Source of the DNA: Pieris napi
Taxonomy: Eukaryota > Arthropoda > Insecta > Lepidoptera > Pieridae
Length of the DNA: 64,000 nt
NCBI RefSeq assembly: GCF_905475465.1
Contig: NC_062250.1
Location: forward strand, 3,680,501-3,744,500
Direction: 5' to 3'
Shown: one piece after another, positions 13,101-25,349 of the stretch
How positions within the stretch are numbered: the stretch's first letter is position 1
How the letters are laid out: the number at the start of each line of letters is the position of its first letter
Program-made: the position numbers and the translations under genes
The notes under the pieces: generated by a model
Databases searched by the model: none
Seen by the model: the letters and a program-made list of their open reading frames with translations, nothing else
What the model was told of the DNA's origin: nothing

Positions 13101-13560
13101 TTTTGAAGTGAAACTTATTTTCGGCATGAGGGTAAATTTTTTAAGGAATGTCACGAAGATGTGCAGCGTTTTTGTCGCAGAAAAGGGAGAGAGCGATTAA
13201 GACCGATTGAGAGAGAGTGAGAAGGGTGTATTACCTTATAGAAATTCTATTTTTAAAATCAAAATTTCGTAAAGAGAATTTATGAAATATTAGTATTTTA
13301 TATTAAAATTCCATGTGTTTTTATTATCGAAGAAATAAATATAAAAAAATATAATTTGTATTAATTTTCGACACTTTTGATACTTTAATGACAATTAAAT
13401 TTATTGAATTCCCAATATATCTTCCTTTTTCCCTCCCTCTAAGTCTCGGAAATCAAAAGTTTAAGATTTGTATAAATATGAACAAGAGTTAAAAATTAGT
13501 TTGCCAAAGAAGTTTCACATCTGACATGTGTACTTTGTACGTACGCACTTTTTTTATATT
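13101..13560. repeat. Hairpin-motif repeat element, copy 1
   Basis: Bounded by GAAGTGAAACTTA at 13105 and the inverse GAAGTTTCACATC at 13509, followed by ACATGTGTACTTTGTACGTA. The same boundary motifs occur in copy 2 at 14163-14745, so these look like two members of one non-autonomous family. The interior is a purine-rich GAGA stretch and AT-rich DNA with no coding capacity. The superfamily is unknown to me; the hairpin ends would fit a MITE or foldback element. Confidence 0.5.
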
Positions 13561-14162
13561 ATCAAATTCAAAATAATAAAAGAGTTATTATGGTATACCA
13601 TTATATAAACAAAGCATCACAAGCACTCATGATTAATTAAACCTTAGATTATTAGCTTCGATATTTATTCAATTCACATTGACTAATGCATAAAATATAT
13701 CAGCCAACATTAAACATTACAGTAGTTTCAATTTCAAATATAGAATACATTCTAAAAACCTCACTTGTTTTATACACTACACGTTAGAACTTTCATTTAA
13801 TGAAACTTTTATGCTGTGATATAAAAAACGTCCTATTTAAACCGTCGAACTCAGCGAAACGCACCAAACATGTTTTATAACTTAACGAGAATACAAGTTT
13901 CAGCTTTTTAGTATATTTAAAAACAGTATTTTGAGAGATTCTTTTTATACCTCCGGTGTCCATGAAAAAGACATAACGCTGGTGAATTTATTGTGGCGAG
14001 GACCCAGATGGCTTTCCTCATAAAATAGGAGTGCGGCTGCGTTATACTAAGATAATCACAATTTACGGGCACCTTTCACCAAATTTTGGGCTTCCTTCGC
14101 ACACGTTAAGAATCCTATATTAATTGCTTTGACTATGATACTATACTTACACATCAATTTAT
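13561..14162. other. Unrecognised DNA between two related repeats
   Basis: No feature recognised. It lies between the two hairpin-motif elements. Confidence 0.3.
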
Positions 14163-14745
14163 ATTTTTGAAGTGAAACTTCTTTATCGGGGTTGGAAAAA
14201 AATTTAGTGTAACATTTTTTCGTTACGCGTCACATTTTTCCGTTACGCGCCATCTTTTGAAGTGAAACTTCTTTATCGACGTATGGGAGAAATTTTGTAG
14301 CAGGTTACGCGCCATGTTGCTTTTTGAAGTCAAACTTCTTTATCGGCGTTGGAAAAAAATTTACACACATTTGTCACATTTTTCGGTTACGCGCCATCTT
14401 TTTCTTGTCCCTACCACGGTTGATCCGAAGAGATTCGAAGCCATTAGTAACAAAAATATATAATAACGATAACAATGATAGTAATACTAATAATTCTATT
14501 AAAATTAATGAAATTCTGTAATAATCTTAGTAGTACAGTAATAAGTTAAAATGAAATAATTGTATTTGTATTCATGTCTATGATAATAAAAGCCTTTTGT
14601 TAAACTTTATGTAATTTAACTTTATTTAACCAATTTCTGTAAAGTTGCATATAGTAGGTCATTTTTCGAAAAATAAGGTCATAAAGAAGTTTCACTTCTT
14701 ACGTGTGTACACCTAGTACACGCACACATTTTTTTTTTAAATTCA
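14163..14745. repeat. Hairpin-motif repeat element, copy 2, with internal repeats
   Basis: The palindrome-like GAAGTGAAACTTC occurs at 14169-14181 and 14259-14271, a one-base variant at 14326-14338, and the inverse GAAGTTTCACTTC at 14686-14698. After each plus-oriented copy follow CTTTATCG and a form of GTTACGCGCCAT, so the left part is an imperfect tandem repeat with spacing of 90 and 67 bases. The right end has a small GTGTAC/GTACAC inverted repeat near 14703-14720. The 65-codon frame inside is a by-product. Confidence 0.6.
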
Positions 14746-15109
14746 AAAATATTTAATCGGCATGTATGATCACTTATTCTCAAAAAGACTGCTTTATACG
14801 TTTCTATATTCTATTTAATAGTGGTTTTTAGATTTCGTATAAACTATTTCAGTAATAAAGAGGCAATAAATAAATCTGTTAATAAAAAATGTACACATGT
14901 TTGGCTGTTAAAATATTCAACAATATTCTGTAGAAATAAAAGTTATGGCTCTTCAAGCGGTCATACTTGAATGGTCCACCATTTTTCATTATGTATTCTG
15001 CAAACATTGTCAAGAATTATTATATGACTAAAAATATATGTAATTGCAATTCCTTACCTAGTTATATCTGCCAATTTACACTTAACGTTACATGACTGTG
15101 ACCCAAATC
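14746..15109. other. Unrecognised AT-rich DNA
   Basis: No feature recognised. Confidence 0.3.
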
Positions 15110-15320
15110 GACGGCTCATTGGTCTAGTGGTTAGTACTTCTGACTGCGAATCCATGGGTCCCGGGTTCGATCCCCGGCCGAGACAAACATCGATGTGATG
15201 AGCATTTGGTGTTGTGCTTAGGTCTTGGGTGTTTAAATATGTATTTATATGTCTATCTATCTATAATATGTATGTATATCGTCAATTGGTGTGAATTGTC
15301 CAATAAAAAAAATTAAAAAA
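15110..15320 (+). repeat. tRNA-derived SINE, family 2 (internally deleted)
   Basis: Same head as at 12517 (GGCTCATTGGTCTAGTGGTT and GGGTTCGATCCCCGG) and same body, but about 50 bases before the closing CAATTGGTGTGAATTGTCC are missing. It ends in an A-rich run at 15303-15320. Confidence 0.8.
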
Positions 15321-15802
15321 ATGTATAAAGATGTATGTCAGTCACAAAAAATGTAAAAAGCCTGTATAGTATAAATCAATATCATTTAATCAAGTTCCCC
15401 AACGTTCCACTCCACGCTATCGTTATTTTAATCAGTGCATCTTAAACTCTAAATAATGAACTTAACTGATGAAGCCTTTCACAAAGGAACTATTTTGGTA
15501 AATTAAATTTCGGGAAACTTTCAATCTGGTAAGCTTATCAAAGCTCACATCGTTGCAGAGCTTACGATCTTGGTGCCTAAAAGCGTCATTGTTCTGCATT
15601 GTAGTTCTGACTAAATGAATAGAGGCTTACCGATCCTGTTTACGTACTACCAGTTAATTACGAGATGGTATTATAAGAATAACGGAAATTTTGTAATTCA
15701 AAACAGTTTTTACAGATTATATATTATTAGAATAGTGACTATAAATTATCTGTTAAACCTTATTGCCATATTTATATATGCTATTATTTGGAATAAAAAA
15801 CC
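15321..15802. other. Unrecognised AT-rich DNA
   Basis: A 63-codon frame at 15615-15806 is isoleucine- and tyrosine-rich by AT bias; no family recognised. Confidence 0.3.
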
Positions 15803-15962
15803 TTAGACATCAAATCAAAATCATTTATTCATTTAGGTAACACAATGTTCACTTATGAACGTGAAAAAGAAATACACATTGAATGCTTCTGATTTTACAT
15901 TTACCCAAATCAAGAGTGTAGAACGGAAGAGAAGAACTGGCAATAAACTCTTCGCCACTCAT
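15803..15962 (-). mobile_element. LINE 3' end, family D
   Basis: Reverse orientation of the family D tail: ATCAAATCAAAATCATTTAT at the plus-strand left edge (the TTTGAT-type tail), GTTCACTTATGAACGTG, AGAAGAACTGGCAATAAAC and TCTTCGCCACTC. No coding part remains. Confidence 0.7.
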
Positions 15963-15992
15963 TTTATTCGCCAAACCTCATCAAAATAATTA

Positions 15993-16179
15993 CAGTCAAA
16001 ATCTGTTATAACGACATCGAAGGGACTACTCATATTTGGTCGTAAAAGCCGATAGTCGTAACAGCCGATGACATTGTTTTTAAGAACCTAATACAATATA
16101 ATTCAGCCGGGACCTTTGATTTTGGTCAATATAACCGGTATGTTGTTCAAACCGATGTCGTCGTAAACGGTTTTGACTG
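15993..16179. mobile_element. TA-flanked MITE (Tc1/mariner-like)
   Basis: A 187-bp element with imperfect terminal inverted repeats: left CAGTCAAAATCTGTTATAAC and GACATCG, right the inverse CGATGTC, then ACGGTTTTGACTG. It is flanked by TA on both sides (15991-15992, 16180-16181), as expected for Tc1/mariner-type insertion. There is no coding capacity. Superfamily assignment is inferred from the TA duplication only. Confidence 0.65.
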
Positions 16180-16181
16180 TA

Positions 16182-16872
16182 TGTATTTAATGTCTTTGAA
16201 ATCGGTGGTTTAAAGTTTTGAAAAGTTTTATGTGTGATATAGATCAATACGAAAGGAATAATATATAGAAATAAATGCTATCACATGGAAAATAAACTCT
16301 ACGTACCTATCAAACTGGGGAAAACTATAATAGAATCCTTGCTCAAATATAAAACTACGACACATTTTTACATAGTACGATAAGTGGACCCACTCATAAA
16401 ATTACTCGGCGCAAAACCCTACGTTCAATACCTCTCAAGAAATATTGCTCATATTATGAGGGGTCACAAAGTGAGGACGGCGATATTGGCAGCCCTTAGC
16501 AGACGAAGGTGAGGAAACTTCACATAAAACCTAAGGAGGCAGGTGCATTCCATTTCACAGGCACCGAAATGTTCGCGTATTTCACGCTTCACGCGTCATT
16601 ACACCTCCTCACAACGAATACAGCGTTTCAGCCAAAAGGGAAAGAATAACAATAAAAATCTTACGGCGGGAGTGAATAAAGTAAATGCTGCTGATATGGG
16701 AGGTGACGCATAGTCTGAACATTATGTCTGCTTGTCACAATATATTGATAGGTCTAGTGTGACGTCACCTTTAAACCCTTTTTTTATAATAATAATAAAG
16801 CCCGATTAATTTCCAACCATGCCAAAAAAGTGATAATATACAGCTTAGATATTTTTTACATTTTATACATTA
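16182..16872. other. Unrecognised DNA
   Basis: No gene seen. A short AATAATAATAAAGCCC near 16787-16803 resembles the 3' edge of a LINE tail, but too little remains to call one. Confidence 0.3.
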
Positions 16873-17325
16873 CTAGCTGCCCCCGCGAACTTCGTTTCTT
16901 TTTAATGTGATTTTACTTAGCCTACCTTTTTAGTACATACCAACATGGAACATTTCTGCTAACCCGGAGACTGTTCGGTTTACTGGAATGAAAACTTTTT
17001 AGGTTTTTCTGTAAATTTTTCCCTATATAAATCTCAGAGTTCAAGTCATAAGTTTTTAATAAACAAATAAAAAATAGGGGTTGATCGTAGAGGGGTGAAA
17101 TTTAAGGATTTTATGTATTTTTATATGTAGTATAATTTTTTTAAATCCAAATAATAAAAAGAAAAATTTTGGGGTGGACATCCCTTGTCACTCAGGGATT
17201 TGAAAGATAGATAGTAGCCGATTCTGAGACTTACGGAATATGCATAAAAAATTTCATAAGAATCGGTCGAGCCGTTTTGGAGAAGTATGGGAACGAACAT
17301 TGTGACACGAGAGTTTTATATATTA
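16873..17325 (-). mobile_element. Non-autonomous Helitron (longer variant)
   Basis: On the minus strand it ends in CGAAGTTCGCGGGGGCAGCTAG-like sequence: a short CGAA/TTCG stem, then CTAG before T. It shares with the other copies the blocks GGTTGATCGTAGAGGGGTG, TTTTGGGGTGGACATCCC, ATAGTAGCCGATTCTGAGAC and CGAGCCGTTTTGGAG, plus the 5' edge near TTTTATATATT. An extra interior part (ACTTAGCCTACC, CATACCAACATGGAACATT) is also found at 42400-42450. Confidence 0.68.
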
Positions 17326-18379
17326 AAACAGTTTTTTTTATAATGTTATCCTATATCCTAGCTACCTTCAGTACCGTCGATCGGAACCCCGTGTAGGGGT
17401 AAAGGCCGTAAAGGCCAGTATTTTCCAACTGACTCTGTCAATGGCTTTCTTTTTCCATTCACTACCGCTTCGTTTCGCTTTTCTTCTATCCACCTTTTTT
17501 TGGGAGAGTCCCATTTTTAGATTTCTTAAACTAAAAGGCCGTATGGACTTTAGAAATTAATACATTATACAAAAAGTCTATGTGAAGGTTGAAAAGCTAC
17601 ATTTGAAATGTTCTTTAAATTCTTTGATGTGAAAAGACCTACTTGGACATGCTTAGCTTTTAAAATGTCTCCAAATTTGCCCCATTGATGTAACGCTTTT
17701 AAACTTAGAAATCATTAAAAATTAATTGAAAATGCCAGCCCTACGTTCATTCACGGCATGAATATTACATGAAGAGCCTTTACATAGCACTTTATATTAA
17801 AAATAGAATTTGCTGAAAGTAAAGGAGGCTTTGAAAAACAGAAGCGGGGTATCACGTATTATGAATCACAGTAGATAAGGCACAAAACGCGCCCTCATTC
17901 TGGAAGTTAAAAAATATGTTGGAAGCTGTTTCATTTGTCAACTGCCTCGTATGTGCCGCGAACATCAGCTGAAGAGTGGCCGACTTTCATTCACTGTGAT
18001 GTTAAACTAAACTGTGTTTTAAACGCGTGTATTTCATGGCATAAATGTCATAATTTTATTATGTGGCTAACTATTACGATAGACAAAATTAATCTAACCT
18101 TACAATTTTAAATGATATACTTACATAACTAATACTAATATTAAGGAATGTAAACTAACCAATTATTGTTGTATGGATTGATTAAGCTTTATTAATAATA
18201 ATAATCACTATTTATTGAAAAAAGCCAGTCGAGATGACTATAATATTCAAATCGTCAAAAACGAAACAACCTATCAAGAAATCTTGTCAATCATTAATAT
18301 CACAAACACAGGATTTACGCTCAAAGATTCTCTATAAATATACATTATACATATTACAAAAAATATTCGCGTAGTAAGT
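17326..18379. other. Unrecognised DNA
   Basis: A less AT-rich patch at about 17385-17520 has no readable frame. Nothing else recognised. Confidence 0.35.
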
Positions 18380-18442
18380 TTAATTAAAACTTGCACTCGA
18401 ACCGGGAATCGAACCCGGTACCCCTCACCTAGCAGCAATTTT
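18380..18442 (-). repeat. Possible tRNA-derived SINE fragment (B-box arm)
   Basis: The minus strand reads GGGTACCGGGTTCGATTCCCGG, a perfect T-arm-like stem and B box, but there is no A box or acceptor partner. It is therefore more likely a third SINE type or a decayed tRNA-like sequence than a tRNA gene. Confidence 0.35.
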
Positions 18443-18859
18443 GGAAAGCAATATTCTATTTTTAAATTTGATAACATAAAAGAAAATTCACGAGCATTTA
18501 AACTTTTTAAAGTATCTATAAAATCGGCGCAGACTATAAAAATGAATGGCGTCACCAAGTTCATAAACATATTTCGTCGATTACATTTTTTACTTATCAC
18601 GGTCGTCAAGCAAGTAATAAAATATTATCTAAGTGAGTTCTCATTCCAAGATACTAATATATATCTAGTATGTTTGTTCTAATTCCCGGTATTGTATCTA
18701 AACCGTATGAGGATTGTATAGTATTTTTATCTTTGAAGTGTTGTCAATTTGTGTGTAATGGTGAATGTAAATCACAGAACAGATTTTTATATTTTTAACT
18801 TATGTAACTTTAATGACGTTGTGGTTTATGGCATTTTCCTTTGAATAATTATAATGTAG
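18443..18859. other. Unrecognised AT-rich DNA
   Basis: A 111-codon minus frame spans 18274-18609 but crosses the SINE-like arm and has no recognisable domain. Confidence 0.3.
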
Positions 18860-19030
18860 AGGGTAAAACTTGCTGAGTTTCTTGCCCGTTCTTCTCAGAA
18901 CAAGGCCTCCTGGTAGTTTTGCGAACGGATGGCGTAGTCTTGCTCTTTCGCGAATTTTGTAAACATTTTTGACATTCATAATGGCCCAAGACGCATCTAA
19001 ATTGAATAAACGTATTTTGATTGATTTTTT
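18860..19030 (+). mobile_element. LINE 3' end, family D-related
   Basis: GAGTTTCTTGCCCGTTCTTC, GGCCTCCTGGTAGTTTTGCG, GACATTCATAATGG and the tail AACGTATTTTGATTGATTTT match the order of blocks in the family D 3' end with more divergence. Non-coding remnant. Confidence 0.55.
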
Positions 19031-20099
19031 ATTAGAGAACTCGAATCAAATAATTAATATAATATATATCAAAGGAAAAATCCTAGCAGCTTAATAGTTT
19101 TAGTTTCAACTCTTCGCCGGGCGACCTATTTGTGAAGCGAATATACTGTGATTATAAAATGTACTTAGAGAAGATTAATTTATAGCTAAGTTTTTCCTGT
19201 TTTTATAATTGTATTAAAATTACTTTTAATTGTTGAATTAAAAATTATATAGTCACAATTATATTTTGTTATGAATAAAGTTGTTATGGCGTATATGTAT
19301 GCTGTAAATAAATAAATATATGACTATCATTTATCCATATATAAAATATTGTCTTAAAGAAGGCTTATATTAAAGCGATTTAACTGTTTGAATAACTTTT
19401 ATATATTAATATACATTATTATAAAAGAAAAAATAATATGAGTACTCAATATTAAATGAGTACCGTTAAATTTGTATAAATTTAAACTAACATACAATAA
19501 ATTCTAAAATATTAGACTAACTCTATTACTTTAATACGAATGCAAAGCCAATTTCAACGAGTTCGTCATAAAAGCTAGGAACGAGAAAATAGAAAAGTAG
19601 TTCCAACGTGAATTGACATTTTAATTAACACAGTGTCCCTATAAACGGTTTCTGTTTCCCATTACCGAGCTACTGTTTTGTGGAAGCCTAATCTAGGGTG
19701 CTGTTGACGTCCTACAATGCAATATAATTAGCTGTTAATAACTTTGACGTTTGAAAATGGAACAAATATCTGTTTTTGTTTTAATTTAGTCCTAGACTAT
19801 AGAGTAAATATAAGTTTACCATAGACATCATTGAAAGCTAAAGAGATCTTTATCAAAAGAGATTTTTACGATTGTTTGGACTATATATTTCGAGTGAGCA
19901 ATTAATATTACATTAATATAATTCAAATGAAAGTATAAATTAAATGAATTAATGTACAACTATTGTTGAAAATGAAATATTTATGAATAATTTCTAGTCA
20001 CGTTTATTCACAACGTGAACTGAACGATAAACTGATACATAGACATTTATGAAGAGGCAAAACTTTAAAAGGACTTAAAACAAGCTTTAATCACTGTAT
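19031..20099. other. Unrecognised AT-rich DNA
   Basis: No feature supported. An AATAAATAAATA run at 19305-19316 may mark the end of an old retrotransposon. Confidence 0.35.
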
Positions 20100-20560
20100 T
20101 ATATAGCTGGTGTATGTAGTATAGAACAGTCATGGACACATGCATATTTCCATGTCTATCATATGAACGCCAAACGTGGATTGGTAATAAGGCGCTAATA
20201 AAGAAGATTGGAGCCAAAGGCTTATAAAGCATTCTATTCTTCGGTTGAAACTTAAAGACAATGTTAAAAAGAATGAAATACGTCTATATATATATAGTCT
20301 TACAAACATAATGGACGTCGTAACACATTCAAAAAAGTCAAAGTGGAAATGGGCCGGTCATATTGTGCGCGTTTGTTATGACAGATGGGCAAAGAGACCA
20401 AGTAATGGCTTAGTGGTAAGAAAAAAGAGAGGTCACCCACCAGAAACCTGAGAAGATGGAATAAAAGGGATAGCGGGAAGGATTGGAAAGTGGTGGTGAG
20501 GATAAGAGACTAGTGGAAACATTTGTGGAGGCCGTCACTCGGAGGTCGTGTACTAATGTG
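20100..20560 (+). pseudogene. Non-LTR retrotransposon ORF2 C-terminus (degenerate)
   Basis: The frame at 20245-20451 contains MDVVTHSKKSKWKWAGHIVR followed by DRWAKRPS and RKKRGHPPE, then stops where related elements have RWEDDI. A decayed continuation (DGIKGIAGRIGKWW) follows downstream in the same region. This is the C-terminal KWxWAGHxxR...RGRP motif of insect LINE polymerases. It is 5' truncated and frameshifted. It abuts the minus-strand LINE tail that starts at 20562. Confidence 0.68.
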
Positions 20561-20561
20561 A

Positions 20562-20700
20562 TTTTTTTTTAATGTAACAGGAGGCAAACGGGCAGGAGAC
20601 TCACCTGATATTAAGTGATACCGCCGATTATTTGCCAGAAGGCTCGCATGTGCGTTGCCGGCCTTTCAAGAATTGGTGCACTCTTTTCTTGAAGGAAGGA
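20562..20700 (-). mobile_element. LINE 3'-end fragment, family C, with poly(A)
   Basis: The T run at 20562-20570 is the element's poly(A). Next comes the reversed 3' end: GGAGGCAAACGGGCAGGAGA, GTGATACCGCC, GCCAGAAGGCTCGCATGTGC and TTGCCGGCCTTTCAAGAATT. Truncated near CTCTTTTCTTGAAGG. Confidence 0.75.
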
Positions 20701-21997
20701 CTTAATGTAATACAGAATACAGGCATTTTTTATAAAAAGAAAAGAGCTGAAGAAATTAGTTACGAGTTGTATGTGAACCTGGTCATAAACAAGTGCTTAC
20801 CCAAAAAGGCAAAGATCAAACAAACCTCTAGTTTTGTCGCATATTGTTCATACTTGGTTTAAAATTAGTAAATATGTCTCAAGTTGGGTGACCTGAATAC
20901 TGCAGCACGCAATATAGCATTTCCATAATTTAGTGTCATAATTGGCTGGTACCTTAATTAGTTTTACAGTGAGTCGTGGGCCATAATGACTTCTTTTTAG
21001 GTTACACTTTTGCAGTATCTCGGAATCTTGTACGTATGGAAAACGAAAAAGTTTTCACTTACTTTTGCATATTTTTATATCACATATGTTTTTATTCTTG
21101 TCTTTATTCATACAAAACTAAACTGTTTAATGAAAGAACACATATTGTAGTACACTTTATATTTATAAAATAAATATTCTGTGTATGTTGTGACAAAGCA
21201 ATAATTGTTATGTTATCTGTTTCACAGATACCATAACTTACAAATTATGAAAAGGTTTTCATAAAATTTAAAATTCGAATTTCAGGCGTCAAACTTTAAA
21301 AGGAAATTCAATGACGCAGTCTCTTGTTTTAAAAGCGTCAGTACCGATTTAGAAAAAGGCTTTGTTTCTCTTTACCATACCGCCGGGGCCTCGTTGATTT
21401 GAGTACACAATAGCAGCCTCTCACGTCCCTACAATGGCCGATAGCTTAGAAAGAACACAATAAAAATCTACAAAACAATGAAATTGAATGGAAATGAAGA
21501 TACCAATTGCCTCTGACGTTTTTAATATTCCTTTGTCTTTTTTGATGTATGTGTTTTGTTTTAGCTATTTTGTAGTTCCTAATAAACACCAGTTTTATGG
21601 CAGTTGGTTGCGAGCCATCAATGCGATTTATGTGGCGTTAAGTTGTTTTGTTATTAATTTTTGAGGTGGAGCTTTCAGTTATTTTACTACTTAGTATTAC
21701 TTAGTAACATAGGAATTTTACTTTTTAATAAGTAAAAAGAGCCAACAACATCAGTGTTGCTTTTCGTGAAAACAATTTATTGGCGTTTCTTAGTAATTGT
21801 GACATCAAATCTAAATAGCGGAACGAACAAAACAATTTTTATGTAAGTGCGTGCTCCTATTTCACCATGCCTCCTGCTGATAGAGGACAAGTCTTTGTTT
21901 TTAATTTATGTTATTATTATTAATTACTTAAGATGTCATGTGGGACATGGTGTAATGATTGCAGCTCTTTACAAACGTTGTGTAAAAAAAAAAGAGT
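20701..21997. other. Unrecognised AT-rich DNA
   Basis: Frames at 20632-20862 and 20976-21173 show no family. No gene supported. Confidence 0.35.
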
Positions 21998-22150
21998 AAC
22001 GGAGAGTTTATTGCCAGTTCTTCTCTTCCGTTCTACGCCCTTGATTTGATAACTGGCACTAAATGTAAAGTTAGAAGCATTTCATTGCTTTTATTTTTTT
22101 GACGATCATAAGTGTACAATGTGTTACCTATTAATCCTACTGTAATTTTT
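21998..22150 (+). mobile_element. LINE 3' end, family D
   Basis: GGAGAGTTTATTGCCAGTTC, TTCTCTTCCGTTCTACGCCC, TTGATTTGATAACTGGCAC and GACGATCATAAGTGTACAAT match the family D 3' end; no coding part. Confidence 0.68.
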
Positions 22151-24417
22151 TTCACTTTTTATTTATTTTAAAGGCTATCTGCACTGGTCTATATATGATT
22201 AAATGATTTTAGAATTTTGAATTTACTTAAAACATCGAAAATTTTACCATAAAATAATCTAAATCAGTAATTCTACATACATGAATCAAGGCCTATAGGT
22301 TAACATTAATTTTCAGTCATACGAAAACAGGTCATTGCTTCACTCACGTGCCCTTATAAAGAGTAATTAATTTATGAGAACTTCGAAAATAGAACCTTAT
22401 CGTTTATATTCCTGGCATTTGAAAATGTTTACAAGCTGTATTCAAGTGAAACCATTCGAAAACAGAAGGGTTAAATTGAATAGAAATTGTTTGGTTTTTA
22501 TTTCACAACTCCGATTACTTCGTGGCTATTTTATGAAGAAAATAAAGCGAGAGGGCTCTTTATTCATGTGATACAATAAATAACAGGGGCACGCCAGTTC
22601 CGTCGTCGTAAAGTTTAATTGGTGGTACATATTTGGTTTATTTTAGTGTTGATTACGATAGCTCTCACGCGATGGTCTGCCCTTTGTTTGGACCTCATTT
22701 TACTAACATTACCTTAAGCATCTCAGATAATGTCTTAATGAATAGTTGCACGCTATTCAATAACCTTTTAATTATACTTTAAAAATCACGTAACATGAAG
22801 CACGAACTTCTTTTTGTCGAGTAGGGTTGAGATATAATACAATTTTGCAACAAAATGTCAACTGTAGCGCTAAAAAGCAGAAAGTACACAAAATTGTGGC
22901 GTGGAATGGAATTTACAGCGAAATCTAAACAATTTTTTCACTCAATCTAAGCGCGAACTTTGGCGTAGGTTAGCCAAGGGCGTTTGTACATGTTGTTCTA
23001 AAATGAAATATATGAAATGCAACTACTCAAATCTGTGCTGTTAAAATTCCAAACTACAGTGCGAAACAAAGCTTTTGAACACTCTCATTCAATATAATGT
23101 GGCGCGACACGCAACAACGACTAAATAACGCGACGCATGTTATAACAATATAAATCAGTTTTGATCATTTCCGGGCTTTACGAAATCGTTTTGGCTTAAA
23201 GTTTGACCTTTTATCGCTTGAATACATTTACGATTGAATTTTCTGACATGTTGTGCTGAGCCGTGGCCATTAGATTTTTTATAAAATAATAAATCTGTAA
23301 TATGCTTAAATTGTTTAAAAGAAATCCACATTAAATGGCTTCGTGCCTAGTTAAAAAAATATATTATTAGTAGGCAATCGAACCCAATTTAAACGCATTC
23401 TTTTAATGTTCTTACGCCTACTGAGTAAAAATAATGTTACAATTTATTACTAAGACAACTTTAAAAAAAAATTATTAATATTGTGTACATATTAAGTAAT
23501 TTTACAAATATTTTATTTAAATCTTCCTTCCCATGATATCACATTCCTTGGGTATTTAATAAAAAAATATTAGAAATATGTTTCAGTAATAATTACTTAT
23601 TCCACTCATTATTTTCATGCACAGCTCCCATTTTAACCCAATACATTGTGAACATAAAAGTAATGCACAACTTTACTAAACATTTATTAGACCTCACTTC
23701 AATTCTTGATGAACCTTTTAATAGTGCAGTAAGTTTTACGGACAAACAAAAATGCGAAGATGCTGCACTGTTGTGCATTTTAGTACGGTCACTTATTTCG
23801 TGCTACGAGTGAAGTGCCTGCGATAAAGTTTATGACGTTTGTCGTAGCACAGCGCTTTCGTAGCCAAAGTCGTAGCTGTGTCATTTGCTACGAAATTATT
23901 CTAAGCTCATACCTGGCAATGGCTCAAACTTTATGCAAAAGCTTATTACATGTATGAAACACTATCGCATGCTACATGTTGCAAGGAATATAACCTTATA
24001 TAAGGTAAAATTAAATTCTGTACATAGTAACAAGAACTTTTATTATGAAATTAGTAATTTTGAAGGCTAAAATCTTGTAGTCCCACATACCCCATGAATA
24101 AACATATTTTGTATGTCTGTTCAGTCATGTTTTTTTAAGCCTAGGACTTTCTTATACATACTATAGACGAAGGAACGGTATTGTTAATGGAACAAACAGT
24201 TTTATGATGTATTGGCAGTAGGAATTACGTTTGCTAAAAACATAAGTGGGTCGTGGGTATTTACAACAAAGTTGCTGGTTATGCAAAAGTCTAGTATAAA
24301 AAAAACATAAAATTCTTATAAATTAAGTTCTTGGTCTTATTTTATAATAAATGAGGACAACGACTTATCAACCTACTTTTTTGAAAGTCATAAGTGAACA
24401 CTTAAAGTGGGTTTTTA
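22151..24417. other. Long stretch without recognised features
   Basis: About 2.3 kb of AT-rich DNA. A local cluster of GTAGC/GCTACG words lies at 23805-23895, in both orientations, and could be a small inverted-repeat element. Frames at 22374, 23593 and 23885 have no recognisable domain. Confidence 0.35.
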
Positions 24418-24520
24418 TAGAGGAAGGCAAACGAGCCTACATGTCGCCCACAAAGGGCCGTCAGCGCAGCCCATAAACACCCATTTTAGTGGGTGCGATG
24501 CCGACCTTTGAGGGAGAAGT
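24418..24520 (-). mobile_element. LINE 3'-end fragment of a related family
   Basis: Plus strand GGAAGGCAAACGAGCCTACA, GCGCAGCCCATAAACACCC and GGTGCGATGCCGACCTTTGA read in reverse as a lepidopteran LINE 3' end ending in a GTTTGCCTTCC-type motif. It is distinct from family C but similar in layout. Non-coding. Confidence 0.5.
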
Positions 24521-25318
24521 ATACTATCTTTAAACAATTAGAGGTCGTATCTCAAAGACTTCCACTTTTTAACACACAATGCTGTTGAAATTTTGAATTA
24601 TTCATTTATTTTGAACACTTCACTGTTAGAACAATTCTATATTCGCTAAAAACTGTAATTAAGACAACATTGTATACTCACAGAAAGTACTAAAGAACAT
24701 TTCCACTTAATATCTCCGTCAACATTGTAGATTGCATCTGGTTATTTACAACTACACAAGCGAAGCCCAATGACGTTTATAGACACGTTCGCATATTTAT
24801 GTTGTTTTAATGGCTCCTCGCATTACCAGTTCGCGATACGGGGAAAGAAAACATCACAATTGAAGTTATTTATTACCTTACCTTATTTTCCTCTAGTTTA
24901 CGTAACATCGCCATGTTTTTGTTTATATTCTGTGTGTAAATTTGCTTTTATTAGGAGCAGAGACTCAGTGAGCTTGATAAAGTTTTTGATAGGCGACTAG
25001 ATCTTTTATGATCAATCTACCGCTAACATAAATAGTATAAAACAAAACACTTAGACGATATACAAAGCCAAAACAAATTAAGCAGATAAACAATATATAT
25101 GAAACAGATAATATAAGAAAACTGAAATTTAACATTAAACAAACGACAATTAATACTTAATATTTCAATGAAAAACTATATTTTTACTGCTTAAACAAAG
25201 TCAAAGTCTTCCTGCCTCTTCAAATATTTCCTCAGATCCTCTTCGGTGAGGTGATCTTTATGATCTAGCTATGGTCCGATTTTTGCATTTGTCCAAAATA
25301 CAAAGATTTCTAATTAAT
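24521..25318. other. Unrecognised AT-rich DNA
   Basis: No feature supported upstream of the SINE and retrotransposon nest. The 76-codon frame at 24770-25000 is not recognisable. Confidence 0.35.
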
Positions 25319-25349
25319 AGAGCAGTGTTGGCCTAGTGGCTTCAGCGTG
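25319..25349 (+). repeat. SINE family 1, head fragment left of an insertion
   Basis: AGAGCAGTGTTGGCCTAGTG then GCTTCAGCGTG is the SINE head up to the insertion. The last 15 bases, AGTGGCTTCAGCGTG, are repeated after the retrotransposon's A tail. The SINE continues at 28287. Confidence 0.85.
25335..25349 (+). repeat. Target-site duplication, left copy
   Basis: AGTGGCTTCAGCGTG, matched at 28286-28300. The first A could instead belong to the poly(A) tail at the other end, so the duplication is 14 or 15 bases. Confidence 0.85.

Noticed and set aside
18398..18424. Possible minus-strand tRNA
   Set aside because: Only a T-arm-like hairpin with a B box is present; there is no A box, acceptor stem or anticodon arm.
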